A DNA stretch of 64,000 bases from Ideonella sp. A 288 (GCF_002198735.1 NZ_MWLO01000131.1:38314-102313), one strand, 5' to 3'. Shown: positions 45,134-55,366, numbered from the stretch's first letter. Notes: generated by a model not told the origin, from the sequence alone. Made by a program: numbers and translations.

Positions 45134-47071
45134 TCAGCCCAGATCGGGCCTGGCGGCAACCTCCGCCTTCCCCAGCCGCGCGATCAACCCCGTATCCCGC
45201 CGCGTCGCACTGCGGATTGCCTGCTGCAGCACGTCGGCACTGCCGCACAGCGTCACCCGCTCGCGAGCCCGCGTCACCGCGGTGTAGAGCAGTTCGCGCG
45301 TCAGCACCCGACTGCGCCGCTCGGGCAGCAGCACGGCCACGGCATCGAACTCCGACCCCTGCGCCTTGTGCACCGTCATCGCGAAGGCGGTCTGGTGTTC
45401 CGGCAGGCGCACCGGGGCGATGGCGCGGAAGCCGCTGGCGCCGTCGGCGAAGTGCACCATCAGTTCGCCCGACGCCGGGTCGGGCAGCGCGATGCCGATA
45501 TCGCCGTTGAACAGGCGCAGCACCGGGTCGTTGCGCAGCACCATCACCGGGCGGCCGGCAAACCAGGGCGAGCGCTCGTCCAGCCCCTGCGCCAGCGGCG
45601 TGCCGGCCAGCGACTGGCGGGCGTGGCGGGTCAGCCGCTCGTTGACGGCGATCACGCCGCGCCGGCCCTCGCGCACCGCGCACAGCACGCGGAAGCGATT
45701 GAAGGCGCGCGTCACCGCGTCGGGGTCGTGCGGCGTGTCGTGCACCGCGGCCAGGTGCCCGGCATAGCCCGCGATCAGCAAGGGGTCCAGCGCGGCGGTC
45801 GCCGTGGCGGGGTGGGGGGCGTTGGCCGCTTGGCCGCCGTCGTCGTCCAGCCAGCGCACCACCGCGTCGTCCCCGTGCTGCCGCAGTGCCGCCAGCGCCT
45901 CGTCGGCACGCCCGGCGTTGACCAGCGCGGCCAGCCGGGCGATGCCGGAATCGGCCGCGAAGCGGAAGTTGCGGGTGAACCAGACCACGCTGTCGCGCAG
46001 CGCGCTGGGCTGCGCGGGCGGTGGCGGCGCGGGCTGGCCGGGCGGCAGGCCGCACCAGGCGGCGATGTCGCGCGCGCAGGCCGGGCTCAGCGTGGGGTCG
46101 GCGCACAGTTCGGAGAACACGGCGCCCGATTCCACCGACGCGAGCTGGTCCTTGTCGCCCAGCAGCACGATGCGCGCGCCGGGCGGCACGGCGTCCAGCA
46201 GGCGGCGGGCCAGCGCCAGGTCGAGCATCGAGGCCTCGTCCACCACCAGCGCGTCGATGGCCAGCGGGTGGCCGGCGTGGTGGGTGAAGCCGTGGCCTTC
46301 GCCGCGCACGCCCAGCAACCGGTGCACGGTGAAGGCCTCGGTGGGCAGCCGCTCGGCCAGGTGCCGCGGCAGGTGCGCGGCGCGGCTGCGCAGCGCCTCG
46401 GTCATGCGCGCGGCGGCCTTGCCGGTGGGGGCGGCCAGCGCGATGCGGCACTGCGCGTCCTGTGCCACCAGGCAGGCCAGCAGGTTGACCACGGTGGTGG
46501 TCTTGCCGGTGCCGGGGCCGCCACTGATCACCGTGAGCCGCTGGCGCAGCGCCAGCGCGGCGGCCACCATCTGCCAGTCGGTCTGGCCGGCGGCGGCGCC
46601 CGCGGCGTTGGCGGCAAACAGCGTGCGCAGCAGCGCGCGCGTGTCGTCGTCGATGTCGGCGGGCGGCGCATTGGACGCGTCGATCAGGCGCTGGGCCAGC
46701 CGGCGCTCGTGGTCGAAATCGCGGTGCAGGTAGAGACGGTCGTCGTCGTCCAGGATCAGCGGCATCGCGCCGCGGGCGCTCGGCGTGCCGACGACGCCCG
46801 AGGCCAGCAGCGCCCGTCGCCACGCGGCACTGTCGGCGGGCGGGCCGCTGTCGTCGTCGGCAGGGTCGCCCATGTCATTGGGGGCGCTCAGGTCGTCCAG
46901 CGACAGGCACACATGGCCCTCGGCGGTGGCCAAGCCCAGCCGCCGCGCGGCCTCGGCGGTCTTCCGGGCGACGTCCGCCGGTGCGCCGGCCTCCTGCGAC
47001 CAGCGCTCGATGCGGCGGGCTAGGCCGTTGGCTAGGCGTTGCTCGGGGGACGGGGCCTTGGGGTCGGTCAT
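45134..47071 (-). CDS. recD: RecD, exodeoxyribonuclease V alpha subunit
   Basis: The 5'-3' helicase subunit of RecBCD, 645 residues. Walker A GGPGTGKTTTVVN, Walker B ALVVDEASMLDLA, the superfamily 1 motif TVHKAQGSEFDAVAV and LLYTAVTRARERVTLCG near the end are all present. It starts with ATG at 47071, overlapping the recB stop as ATGA, so it is the last gene of recC-recB-recD. The complex repairs double-strand breaks and degrades linear foreign DNA. An open frame continues on this strand into recB, but the RecD domain starts here. Confidence 0.95.
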   Translation of the reverse strand: MTDPKAPSPEQRLANGLARRIERWSQEAGAPADVARKTAEAARRLGLATAEGHVCLSLDDLSAPNDMGDPADDDSGPPADSAAWRRALLASGVVGTPSARGAMPLILDDDDRLYLHRDFDHERRLAQRLIDASNAPPADIDDDTRALLRTLFAANAAGAAAGQTDWQMVAAALALRQRLTVISGGPGTGKTTTVVNLLACLVAQDAQCRIALAAPTGKAAARMTEALRSRAAHLPRHLAERLPTEAFTVHRLLGVRGEGHGFTHHAGHPLAIDALVVDEASMLDLALARRLLDAVPPGARIVLLGDKDQLASVESGAVFSELCADPTLSPACARDIAAWCGLPPGQPAPPPPAQPSALRDSVVWFTRNFRFAADSGIARLAALVNAGRADEALAALRQHGDDAVVRWLDDDGGQAANAPHPATATAALDPLLIAGYAGHLAAVHDTPHDPDAVTRAFNRFRVLCAVREGRRGVIAVNERLTRHARQSLAGTPLAQGLDERSPWFAGRPVMVLRNDPVLRLFNGDIGIALPDPASGELMVHFADGASGFRAIAPVRLPEHQTAFAMTVHKAQGSEFDAVAVLLPERRSRVLTRELLYTAVTRARERVTLCGSADVLQQAIRSATRRDTGLIARLGKAEVAARPDLG

Positions 47072-50000
47072 GGCATCGATTCGGCCAGGCCCAGCAGGTC
47101 GGCCAGCTGCTGCAGCGTGGCCTCGTCGGGGCGGTGGAAGTGCACGCCGGCGGGGGCGCCGCCGGCCAGCCGCCAGGCCGGCCGCACGCCGCGCACGAAC
47201 AGGTACAGCACGCCGCCGAAGTGCCGGTCGTGGTCGTAGCCCGCCAGGCGCTGGCGCAGGTGGCGCTGCAGCGCCAGCGCGTACAGCAGCGCCTGCAGGT
47301 GGTAGCCGTGCGAGGCCATCGCCGCGCCCACGGCGGCGGGGCCGTGCTCGGCGGCGGTGCGGCCCAGGTGGTTGGACTTCCAGTCGACGACGAAGCAGCG
47401 GCCGTCGTGCTCGAGCACCAGGTCGATGTAGCCCTTCAGGAAACCTCGCAAGGGCGCAAAGCCCAGCCGCGGCGTGGGCAGCCCCTGGGCGGCCAGCCAG
47501 CGGTTCAGCGCCTCGGGCTCCAGCTGCGGCGCGGGCAGGTGAAAGGCCAGCTCGTTCAGGCGCCGCGCCGGCGTCACGCCGGCCAGCACCAGCGGCCGCG
47601 CGGTGCCCACCGGCAGCTCGGTGGCCAGCACGTCGGCCAGCATGCGAGCCACCATGCGCTGCCGCAGGGCGCCCTCGGCCGCGTCGGCCACCGGCGGCAG
47701 CGCCGCGCCATGGGCCTGCAGGGCCTGGGCGATGGCGCCGGGCCAGCCCTCGGGTCGCGCGAAGTCGGCATGCTCGAAGACGGCGTGCAGGCATTCGCCG
47801 GCCGCCGCGCCGCGCGGAAAGCGCAGGATGTCGTCGTCGGCCAGCGGCGCGGGCTCGGCGGGCTCGGCGGCGTCGTCGGGCACCGGCGCCTCGGCGCGCG
47901 CGTCGTGGTCCACGGCCGCCTGCTCGTGGCGCGCACCGTGCACCAGCGCGCTGTAGCTGCCGATGCGCCAGGCGCCGGGCAGGGGGGCCGGCGGCGGCAG
48001 CGCGGCCAGCGGGTCGGCGGCCGATGCCTCCGGCGCCAGGCGCGTGCCCACGGTGCGCGGCAAGGCCCGCACGGCGATGGCGCCCGGCGCGGCGCGCGCG
48101 GCCAGGGCCTGCCACGCGGCATCGATGGCCTCGGGCGTGGCGCCGTCCTTGTCCTGCAACCAGGCGTCGGGCGTCCGGCCCTGGCCGGCCACCAGCCAGT
48201 TCAGCACGGCGCGGCCGGCCTGCTTGGCGCTGCCGCCGCCCTTGGACGTGCGGGTGCGGTAGGCGCCGGCCACCACGCAGCCGCGGTGCACCGCGCGCGT
48301 CAGCGCCACGTAGACCAGCCGCAGCGTCTCGGCCGCGTCTTCGAGCTTGATGCCCTGCTTGACGACCGCGTCGTCGTACTCGCCGTCGAAGCCCTTGCGG
48401 AAGTCGATCACCGTGCGGCCGTCGGCGTCGTGGTATTCGACGCCGTCGGTCGCGTTCTGTGGCCGCAGGTGCCCGTCCCACAGCACCGGGCAGAAGACCA
48501 CGCCGTACTCCAGGCCCTTCGACTTGTGGATGGTGACGATCTGCACCAGGTGCTGGTCGGATTCCAGCCGCAGCTGGGTGGCCTCGTCGCCCAGCGTCGG
48601 GTCTTGCCGCTGGCCGGCCAGCCAGCGCAGCAGCGCATCGGGCGTGGGGTGCTCGGCGGCGGCCTGGTGCAGGCATTCCACCAGGTGCAGCAGGTTGGTC
48701 AGCCGGCGTTCGCCGTCGGGGCGGCGCAGCAGTCGTTCGGCCACGCGCTCGGCCGCCATCATCTGGCGCAGCATCAGGCCCGGGCCGCGCCGCAGCCAGG
48801 TTTCGCGCCAGGCCGAGAAGCGCTGCACCCAGCCCAGCAGGGTGGGCTCGTCGCCGGCCAGTGCGTCGATGGCGGCGGCGTCCTGCCCCAGCAGTTGCGT
48901 GGCCAGCGCGGCCTTCAGCAGGCGTTCGCGCGAGGGCTGCAGCACGGCCAGCAGCAGCCGCTCCAGTTCTTCGGCATCGGGGCTTTGGTAGACGCTGGCC
49001 TGGCTGAGCTCGATGCTGCCCACGCCCAGCGCGGCCAGCGCCTGGCGCACCTGGCTGCCCTGGCGCCGCGTGCGCACCAGCACGGCGATGTCGCCGGCGC
49101 CCAGGGGCTGGCCGCCGATCGTGATCTCGCCGCGGCGGCCGGCGCCGATCAGCCGCGCGATCTCGGCGGCGGTGGCGTCGATGGCGGCCTGCACCGCGGC
49201 GTCCTTGTACAGCGGCAGGTGGCCGCTGCGTTCGCGGGGCAGCAGCCACACGTCCAGCGGTGCGGTGGCCAGCGCCGATGGGGTGGTGTCGACGAAGGCC
49301 TTGCGCGGCTTGGCCCCCAGCCCCACCGGCCGGTAGTCCAGCCCGGGCAGCATGAAGGCCGCCGGGTGGCCGCCGAACAGCGCGTTCTGCGCATCGATCA
49401 GGCCCTGCGACGAGCGCTGGTTGTCGGCCAGCGTGTGCTCGCCCTGGGTATGCTGGCGCGCGCCCAGGTAGGTGTGCAGGTCGGCATTGCGGAAGCGGTA
49501 GATCGCCTGCTTGGGGTCGCCGACGAGGAACAGCGTGCCGTGGCCCTGGCCGTGCAGCGTGAGGAAGATGTCGAACTGCAGCGGGTCGGTGTCCTGGAAC
49601 TCGTCGATCAGCGCCACGGGGTAGCGCGTGCGCAGCGCCTCGGCCAGGCCGGGCGAGGCGCCGGGCTGCAGTCGCTGGTGCAGGTGCGACAACAGGTCGT
49701 CGTAGGCCACCACGTGGCGCGCGCGCTTGGCCTCGCGCAGGGCCTCGGGGCCGTCGGTGAGCAGGCGGCGCAGCAGGCGCAGCCGGGCCAGGCGCTGGCC
49801 GGCCAGCACGGCGCTGCGCGCGTCGAGCACCTGCTGGGCGGCGGTGAAGAAGGGGTGGGTGGGGGTGGTCTTGCCCTTGTTCGTGGCCTTGACCAGCGCC
49901 GCCGTCCCGAGCAGGCGGACCTTGGCGTCCTTCTCGCCGCCGGCTGGCGGTGCCAGCACCGATTCGGCGCGTCCATCCTGCAGCCAGGCATCCCACTCGG

Positions 50001-50865
50001 CCGCCGCCTGCGCCACCGTGGTGTCCTTGTAGCTGCTGGCGTTGAGCGGGCCCTTGCCGATGGGGATGAGGCCGAGGATGTCGCTGCGCGCCGCATGCCA
50101 CAGGGCACCTGCGGTGGTCACCGCCTCGGCCAGGGCGGCCAGCGTGTCGCCGTTGGTCGGCGCATCGATCGCCTGCGGCCAGCGCAGCTCGGCCAGCGGC
50201 TTGGCGACGCGCCGGCGCAGCAACTCGGCCAGCCGCTCGGGCGTGTCGCCCTTGGCGTCCAGCGCGGCGATCAGCGTGGGGTCCACGCCCTCGGCCGCCA
50301 CGTGGCGGCGCCAGAAGTCGAAGGCCACCTGCTGCACCAGCTCGCGGTCGTCGGTGAGCGCGTCCAGTTCGAAGGGCTGCTGCGTCGTGAACGGCGTGTC
50401 GAGCAGGGCGCGGTGGCAGAAGCCGTGGATCGTGAAGATGGCCGCCTCGTCGAAGCGCTGCAGCGCCAGGTCGAGCTGGCGCTGCAGGGTGTCCTCTTCG
50501 CGGCCCGCATCGCGCAGCCGCGCGATCAGGTCGCGCACGAAGCCGTCGCCGCCCGGCGGCGCGCTGCCCTGCACATGGGCCAGCGCCTCGGCGATGCGCT
50601 GGCGGATGCGCTCGCGCAGTTCGGCCGTCGCGGCCTTGGTGAAGGTGACGACCAGGATCTGCTGCACCTCGAGCTGCCGCTCCAGCAGCAGCCGCAGGTA
50701 CAGGCCGCAGATCGCCCAGGTCTTGCCCGTGCCGGCCGAGGCCTCGATGAGCTGCACGCCGGCCAGCGGCACGGTGTGGACGTCGAGCCGCTGCACGATG
50801 GTCACTGGAGTACCTTCGTGCTTCGCACTCCGGTATTCGCCCTTGGGGCGGCCCGGCGGGCTCAT
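47068..50865 (-). CDS. recB: RecB, exodeoxyribonuclease V beta subunit
   Basis: The 3'-5' helicase and nuclease subunit, 1265 residues. Walker A LIEASAGTGKTWAI, the UvrD-type VALIDEFQDTDPLQF, DPKQAIYRFRNAD and TIHKSKGLEYGVVF define the helicase. The C-terminal nuclease has GFLKGYIDLVLEHDGRCFVV followed by DWKSNHLG, with the metal-binding Asp and Lys. Two starts are possible: ATG at 50865, overlapping the recC stop as ATGA, or GTG at 50805 (VTIVQRLDV). The 20 residues between them read SPPGRPKGEYRSAKHEGTP, a peptide encoded by a repeat element, so the protein may really begin at 50805. Confidence 0.95.
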   Translation of the reverse strand: MSPPGRPKGEYRSAKHEGTPVTIVQRLDVHTVPLAGVQLIEASAGTGKTWAICGLYLRLLLERQLEVQQILVVTFTKAATAELRERIRQRIAEALAHVQGSAPPGGDGFVRDLIARLRDAGREEDTLQRQLDLALQRFDEAAIFTIHGFCHRALLDTPFTTQQPFELDALTDDRELVQQVAFDFWRRHVAAEGVDPTLIAALDAKGDTPERLAELLRRRVAKPLAELRWPQAIDAPTNGDTLAALAEAVTTAGALWHAARSDILGLIPIGKGPLNASSYKDTTVAQAAAEWDAWLQDGRAESVLAPPAGGEKDAKVRLLGTAALVKATNKGKTTPTHPFFTAAQQVLDARSAVLAGQRLARLRLLRRLLTDGPEALREAKRARHVVAYDDLLSHLHQRLQPGASPGLAEALRTRYPVALIDEFQDTDPLQFDIFLTLHGQGHGTLFLVGDPKQAIYRFRNADLHTYLGARQHTQGEHTLADNQRSSQGLIDAQNALFGGHPAAFMLPGLDYRPVGLGAKPRKAFVDTTPSALATAPLDVWLLPRERSGHLPLYKDAAVQAAIDATAAEIARLIGAGRRGEITIGGQPLGAGDIAVLVRTRRQGSQVRQALAALGVGSIELSQASVYQSPDAEELERLLLAVLQPSRERLLKAALATQLLGQDAAAIDALAGDEPTLLGWVQRFSAWRETWLRRGPGLMLRQMMAAERVAERLLRRPDGERRLTNLLHLVECLHQAAAEHPTPDALLRWLAGQRQDPTLGDEATQLRLESDQHLVQIVTIHKSKGLEYGVVFCPVLWDGHLRPQNATDGVEYHDADGRTVIDFRKGFDGEYDDAVVKQGIKLEDAAETLRLVYVALTRAVHRGCVVAGAYRTRTSKGGGSAKQAGRAVLNWLVAGQGRTPDAWLQDKDGATPEAIDAAWQALAARAAPGAIAVRALPRTVGTRLAPEASAADPLAALPPPAPLPGAWRIGSYSALVHGARHEQAAVDHDARAEAPVPDDAAEPAEPAPLADDDILRFPRGAAAGECLHAVFEHADFARPEGWPGAIAQALQAHGAALPPVADAAEGALRQRMVARMLADVLATELPVGTARPLVLAGVTPARRLNELAFHLPAPQLEPEALNRWLAAQGLPTPRLGFAPLRGFLKGYIDLVLEHDGRCFVVDWKSNHLGRTAAEHGPAAVGAAMASHGYHLQALLYALALQRHLRQRLAGYDHDRHFGGVLYLFVRGVRPAWRLAGGAPAGVHFHRPDEATLQQLADLLGLAESMP
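50806..50865 (-). repeat. Repeat element forming the 5' end of recB
   Basis: On the minus strand this encodes GRPKGEYRSAKHEGTP. Peptides of this form recur as N-terminal or intergenic extensions in Burkholderiales genomes. The core CGGGCCGCCCCAAGGGCG resembles the repeat upstream of hpaH (18537-18600). It also supplies the GAAGG site before the GTG at 50805. Confidence 0.5.
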
Positions 50866-53800
50866 GCGGTGTCGTCCGGCATCACGCACATCAGCATCGG
50901 CCCGAACACCCGGTGCGCGCAGTCGCGGAACACCTCCACGCGCTCGTCGTCCAGCGGGCCGGGCAGGCCGCGCAGCGCCAGCCGCACGGCGGGGTCGGCG
51001 TGGTCGGACCACGCGGTGGTCAGGCCGCCCTCCCAGGCCGTGCGCGCCTTGGCCAGGCTGTCGCCGCCGTCGACGAAGGCCCAGGACGTGCGCGGGAAGA
51101 AGTACAGCGGTTCGCGCAGGCCGTGGCCGACCAGCCGCAGCAGGTCTTGCAGTGCCTCGCGCGGTTCGTGGCAGGGGCCGAAGCGGATCTCGTCGTCGCG
51201 CGTCAGCCAGGTGGTGACGGGCTCGACACCGGCGGGCTGCAGCGCGCACAGCATCAGGTGTTCGAGCCAGGCGTCCAGGCGGTCGCGCGGCGACGGCTCG
51301 GCATAGCGCCAGCGCACCACGCCACCGGGGCGCAGGCCGCCGAAGGCGGCGTGCAGGCGCCAGGTCTGGCCGTCCACTGGCAGGTCGAGCGTCAGCGATT
51401 GTGGCGGCAGCACCGGCACCCGCGTGTGGGCACGCACCCGCTCGGCGAAGGCCTGCAGGGCGCTCACTTCGCGGGTCAGCCACATCGCCCCCAGCGCGCC
51501 TTCGGGGGCCTCGGTGCCGGCCAGGGCCAGGCGCTGCGCCTGCGCCGGGTCGGCACCGGCCAGCAGCGCGGGCAGCAGCCGCGCGGCCAGCGCGCTGCGC
51601 TGCGGCCAGCCGGCCACGGCCGCCTCGTCGTCCTGCAGTTCGTCGTCGGGGCGCGGCAGGTCCAGGCCCAGGCGGCGGCGCAGCAGCGTGCGGCAGGGGT
51701 GGCCAAAGAAGGTCTGCAGTTGCGCCAGGGTGAGAGTGCGGTGTTCGTCGCCGGGCTCGGGCAGCGGCGCGGCGAACATCGGCGCCGCGCCGTCGGGCCA
51801 GGGCTCGTCGTCGAGCTCGGTGTCGGCCTCGTCACTGTCGACGGCCGCGTCGACGTCCTCGTCGCTGTCGGTGCCGGACGCCGCCGGCAACGGCCCGCCC
51901 GGCACCTCGGCCGCCATCGCCGCGCGGCCGCGCAGCGCCTGCGCGTACTCGGCATGGTGGCTGCGCAGCGGCAGCGCACTGTCGCTGCGGAACGGCGCCT
52001 CGGCAAAGGCCTGCAGCGGGTGCGCCACCACCAGCCGTGCGCGGGCACGGGCGAGTGACGCAGGATCGGCCGGGTGGTCGGTGATCGCCGGCACCAGCGT
52101 GTCCAGCAGGTCGGCCACCAGCACCGACGGCGGCAGCGCCGAGTTGTCGCGCACGCTGCGGCCGACGTGGCTGAGGTGCAGGTGCTCGCGCGCGGCCAGC
52201 AGCAGGTCGAGGAACAGGTTGCGCTCGTCCAGCCGGCGCTGGCGGTCGCCGCGGCGGGCGTGGGCGGCCATCAGGTCGAACTCGGGTGACCGCGTGGCGC
52301 TGGGGAAGGCGCCGTCGTCCAGGCCCAGCACGCAGACCACGCGGTAGGGCAGGTGGCGTAGGCTGCTCATCGACGAGAAGGTGATCGCGCCCGACGGCAC
52401 GCCGCCGCGCGCCGGGTCGTCCAGCAGCGCCTCCAGCGCCTGGCGCACCACGTCCAGCGGCAGCGCGGCGCGCAGGCCGCTGTCGGTGAACTGCCGGCCC
52501 AGCGTGGCGATGGCTTCGCGCAGCTCGCGCAGGTCTTCCTGCTCGCCGTCGTCGGCGGCGATGAACCCGTCCAGCGCGGCCGCCAGCAACGGCGGCCAGT
52601 CGTGCGGCGGCAGCGGTACCGCGGTGCGGCGGCGCAGCTTGGCCAGGTCGTCGACGAAGCCGTCGAGCACGCCCAGTCGCAGCGCCTGCGAGCCTTCCAT
52701 CGCGCCGCTGGGCAGGCGGCCACCGAAGGGCTCGGCGATGTCGGCGGGCAGCGCGTGGCCCAGGAACAGCCGGTCCAGCCCGTCGGCCAGCGTGTGCCGC
52801 GCGGTGGCGGGCAGGCCCAGGCTGGCGCGGTGCTCGGCGTCCAGGCCCCAGTGCACGCCGGCGTCCAGCAGCGCGCCGTGCAGCGCGTCCAGGTCGGCCG
52901 CATCCAGCCCCAGGCGGCGCGCCACCGGCGGCTGCTGCATCAGCCCGAACACCGCGCTGGCCGCGAAGCGCGAAGGCGGCAGCGCCAGCAGCATCAGGTA
53001 GGCGCGGGCCAGGCCGTTGACGCCGCTGCGGCCCAGGCCGGTGACGGTGTAGGGCAGGGTGCGCTCGGGCGGCGTCGTGCCGAACACCGCGTCGATCAGC
53101 GGCGCAGCGGCCTCGAGGTCGGGCAGCACCACCAGGATGTCCGACGGCGCCGGCGGCCGGGGGCCGGCCAGCAGGCCGAGCAGCCGGTCGTGCAGCACCT
53201 CCAGCTCGCGCGTGAGCGAGTGGCATTGGTGCACCTCGATGCTGCGGTCGCCGTCGGCCAGCGCCACCGAGCCGGGGGCCAGCTCGGTGAGCTCGAGCAC
53301 GGCGTTGTGCAGCCGGGCCAGCAGGGTGTCGCCGGGATGGCGTTCAAAGTGAGCGTCGTCGACGACGCCGTCGCCCACCGCGTCCACCAGGCCGGCCAGC
53401 TGCGACTGCGTCTGCTGGCCCCAGGCGGCGAGCAGGCGCTGGCCCTCCTCGTGCAGGTCGGCCTGGCCGCGCGCGGCCAGCCAGGCCAGGCGGCGGCGGT
53501 CAATTACCTCGAACCAGTACTCGCCGCAGGGGTTCAGCGCATGCACGTGCAGGTCCATGCAGCCGCCCAGCGCCTGCAGCAGGCCCAGGTGCACCGGCGG
53601 CAGGGTCGGCAGGCAGAACACTTCGGCCCGCGCCGGCAGGCGGCCCGAGGCCACCAGCGCCGGGCCCTCACGCCGCAGCGCGTCGAGGAAGGCCGCCGTG
53701 GGCGACGCGCCGCCGGCCGGCGCCTCGGCCGCCAGGCGACGCCACAGCGACGCCTGCCAGGCGCCGTCGGGGTGGGCGGCCGCGGCGGTCCATCCCGCAT

Positions 53801-54284
53801 CGGCGACGGGCGGGGTGGCGGCCGGGCCGTCGCGCCAGGCCTCCATCCACTCGGGCCGGTAGGTGAGGTACTGGTCGAAGAGCCGCGCGACGCGGCCGGC
53901 CAGGTCGTGCCGCATCGTCGCGTCGGCCTGCGCCAGGTAAGACGCCAGGCGCGGGTGCGTGGCCACCCAGTCGGCATCGGCCAGTGCGTCGAACACCCGC
54001 CAGGTGAGCTGCGACGGCGTCCAGGGCGATTCGGCCGGCAGGCTGGGCACGCCGGGCACCACGCGGCCCATCTGCGACCACAGCCACTGCGCCAGGTACG
54101 AGAAGCGCACGTTGGCGCAGATGCCGTGGCGGCGCGCCAGCGCCAGCGTCACCCAGCGCTCCACCGCGGCGCTGGGCACGATCACCTCGTCGGGCACGAA
54201 GACCGAGCCGCTGGGCTCGCCCAGGCGCTGCACCAGCCCCTGGGCCAGGGTCTCGAAGCGGTTGGCGAAATGGATGTGCAGCAT
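50862..54284 (-). CDS. recC: RecC, exodeoxyribonuclease V gamma subunit
   Basis: The 1140-residue subunit that recognises Chi and splits the DNA strands. It has an inactive helicase fold: the N-terminus MLHIHFANRFETLAQGLVQR and the segments VIVPSAAVERWVTLALARRH, VVLPDLEAAAPLIDAVF and RVVCVLGLDDGAFPS are typical. The acidic stretch TDSDEDVDAAVDSDEADTEL near residue 820 is low in complexity. It is the first gene of the operon, transcribed toward recB and recD, and the gene upstream lies 63 bases away on the same strand. Confidence 0.95.
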   Translation of the reverse strand: MLHIHFANRFETLAQGLVQRLGEPSGSVFVPDEVIVPSAAVERWVTLALARRHGICANVRFSYLAQWLWSQMGRVVPGVPSLPAESPWTPSQLTWRVFDALADADWVATHPRLASYLAQADATMRHDLAGRVARLFDQYLTYRPEWMEAWRDGPAATPPVADAGWTAAAAHPDGAWQASLWRRLAAEAPAGGASPTAAFLDALRREGPALVASGRLPARAEVFCLPTLPPVHLGLLQALGGCMDLHVHALNPCGEYWFEVIDRRRLAWLAARGQADLHEEGQRLLAAWGQQTQSQLAGLVDAVGDGVVDDAHFERHPGDTLLARLHNAVLELTELAPGSVALADGDRSIEVHQCHSLTRELEVLHDRLLGLLAGPRPPAPSDILVVLPDLEAAAPLIDAVFGTTPPERTLPYTVTGLGRSGVNGLARAYLMLLALPPSRFAASAVFGLMQQPPVARRLGLDAADLDALHGALLDAGVHWGLDAEHRASLGLPATARHTLADGLDRLFLGHALPADIAEPFGGRLPSGAMEGSQALRLGVLDGFVDDLAKLRRRTAVPLPPHDWPPLLAAALDGFIAADDGEQEDLRELREAIATLGRQFTDSGLRAALPLDVVRQALEALLDDPARGGVPSGAITFSSMSSLRHLPYRVVCVLGLDDGAFPSATRSPEFDLMAAHARRGDRQRRLDERNLFLDLLLAAREHLHLSHVGRSVRDNSALPPSVLVADLLDTLVPAITDHPADPASLARARARLVVAHPLQAFAEAPFRSDSALPLRSHHAEYAQALRGRAAMAAEVPGGPLPAASGTDSDEDVDAAVDSDEADTELDDEPWPDGAAPMFAAPLPEPGDEHRTLTLAQLQTFFGHPCRTLLRRRLGLDLPRPDDELQDDEAAVAGWPQRSALAARLLPALLAGADPAQAQRLALAGTEAPEGALGAMWLTREVSALQAFAERVRAHTRVPVLPPQSLTLDLPVDGQTWRLHAAFGGLRPGGVVRWRYAEPSPRDRLDAWLEHLMLCALQPAGVEPVTTWLTRDDEIRFGPCHEPREALQDLLRLVGHGLREPLYFFPRTSWAFVDGGDSLAKARTAWEGGLTTAWSDHADPAVRLALRGLPGPLDDERVEVFRDCAHRVFGPMLMCVMPDDTA

Positions 54285-54347
54285 CGGCGGCGGGGCAGCG
54301 TGGGGCCCATTCTGGATGGGTTTGCGCGCCCCGCCGGCGCGGCGGCG

Positions 54348-55280
54348 TCAATACAGCTTGCGCGGCAGGCCGATGGCGGGGTCGCCCACGATGGTGAACA
54401 CCGGCACCTGCTGGTCGGGCAGGCCGCCCGGCAGGTGGATGACGCGCACGCCGGTCTGCACATGGCGGCTGCGCCGCACCGACAGCGTCACCAGCGACGC
54501 CAGCGGGCCGAGGCGCTGCTCGGCGTCGGCGATCAGCCGCTGGCTGACCTTCTTCGACAGCTTGGCCATGCCCTTGCGGATGCCGGCCTCGATGTCGTCC
54601 TTGCTGACGCACAGGCCGACGATGAAGTCCGGGCCGGGCAGGTCGATGTCGATCTCGCCGGCCTTGGCCTCGATGAGGCGGCCGAGGTCGGCGCTGGTGG
54701 AGCCGCGCACATGGGCCTTGAAACGCACGTCGCCGCCGTCCTTCTCGGCGCGCACGTCGACGGCGCTGGAGGTGATGGTGGCGCGCAGCTTGTCGAGCTT
54801 CAGGCTCTTGCGCAGCGCACCCAGTTCGTCGTCGAGTTCGGCCTGCGAGATGCCGTCGGCGGGGCCCAGGCTGGTCGGGAAGATGTACACCATCTGCCGT
54901 TCCTGCTGTTCGGCCACCGACACGTCGCTGAACTTGAAGGGCGCGCAGCGGTACAGCGGCGACAGCACCGGCAGCGGCGGCAGGCCGGGGAAGGGCGAGG
55001 GCACGCTGTCCAGCTGGAAGGCCACGACCTGCCCGCGGAAGGGCTTGAAGCCGTCGGGCACCTCGAAGCCGAAGCGGCCGGCGCTGTCGGTGTCGGCCTT
55101 CAGCGACATGGGCGGCACGAAGCCGCCCTCGAACTGGCCCGTGGGCACGTCGGTGGCCAGGTGCACGCGGGCCTTGCCCCAGGCGGCGTGGCCCGCGGTG
55201 GGCTTGCCGCCGGTGGCCTGCCAGCTGGCAGCGAAGGCGGCGATGTCGGTGATGCGGCGAAGTTGACCCTTGATCTTCAT
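54348..55280 (-). CDS. Unknown protein under ECF-like promoter A
   Basis: A 310-residue protein with no recognised family. There is no signal peptide. The N-terminal half is beta-rich with carboxypeptidase-regulatory-like strands (ARVHLATDVPTGQFEGGFVP, then GRFGFEVPDGFKPFRGQVVA), and a more helical part (LDDELGALRKSLKLDKLRAT) precedes a second beta region. The start at 55280 (MKIKGQLRRITD) is the first with a normal N-terminus; an extension upstream would run through the promoter. A 36-base block at 55367-55402 is a close copy of the block upstream of the 153-residue gene at 59447, which flanks the sigma/kinase operon on its other side. It may be an effector of that system. Confidence 0.72.
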   Translation of the reverse strand: MKIKGQLRRITDIAAFAASWQATGGKPTAGHAAWGKARVHLATDVPTGQFEGGFVPPMSLKADTDSAGRFGFEVPDGFKPFRGQVVAFQLDSVPSPFPGLPPLPVLSPLYRCAPFKFSDVSVAEQQERQMVYIFPTSLGPADGISQAELDDELGALRKSLKLDKLRATITSSAVDVRAEKDGGDVRFKAHVRGSTSADLGRLIEAKAGEIDIDLPGPDFIVGLCVSKDDIEAGIRKGMAKLSKKVSQRLIADAEQRLGPLASLVTLSVRRSRHVQTGVRVIHLPGGLPDQQVPVFTIVGDPAIGLPRKLY

Positions 55281-55366
55281 GGCGATGGCTCCTGTGGGGT
55301 GGGCGGTGGCAGGGTCGGCCGGGTGGGCGGCCCTGTCGCGTCGGGGCGCGTCGTGCGACCCTTGCA

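Noticed and set aside
45134..50101. A 1655-codon open frame on the minus strand running through recD into recB
   Set aside because: It is the recD frame continuing by chance through recB in another frame. High GC makes stops rare, and the RecD domain and start are clear at 47071.
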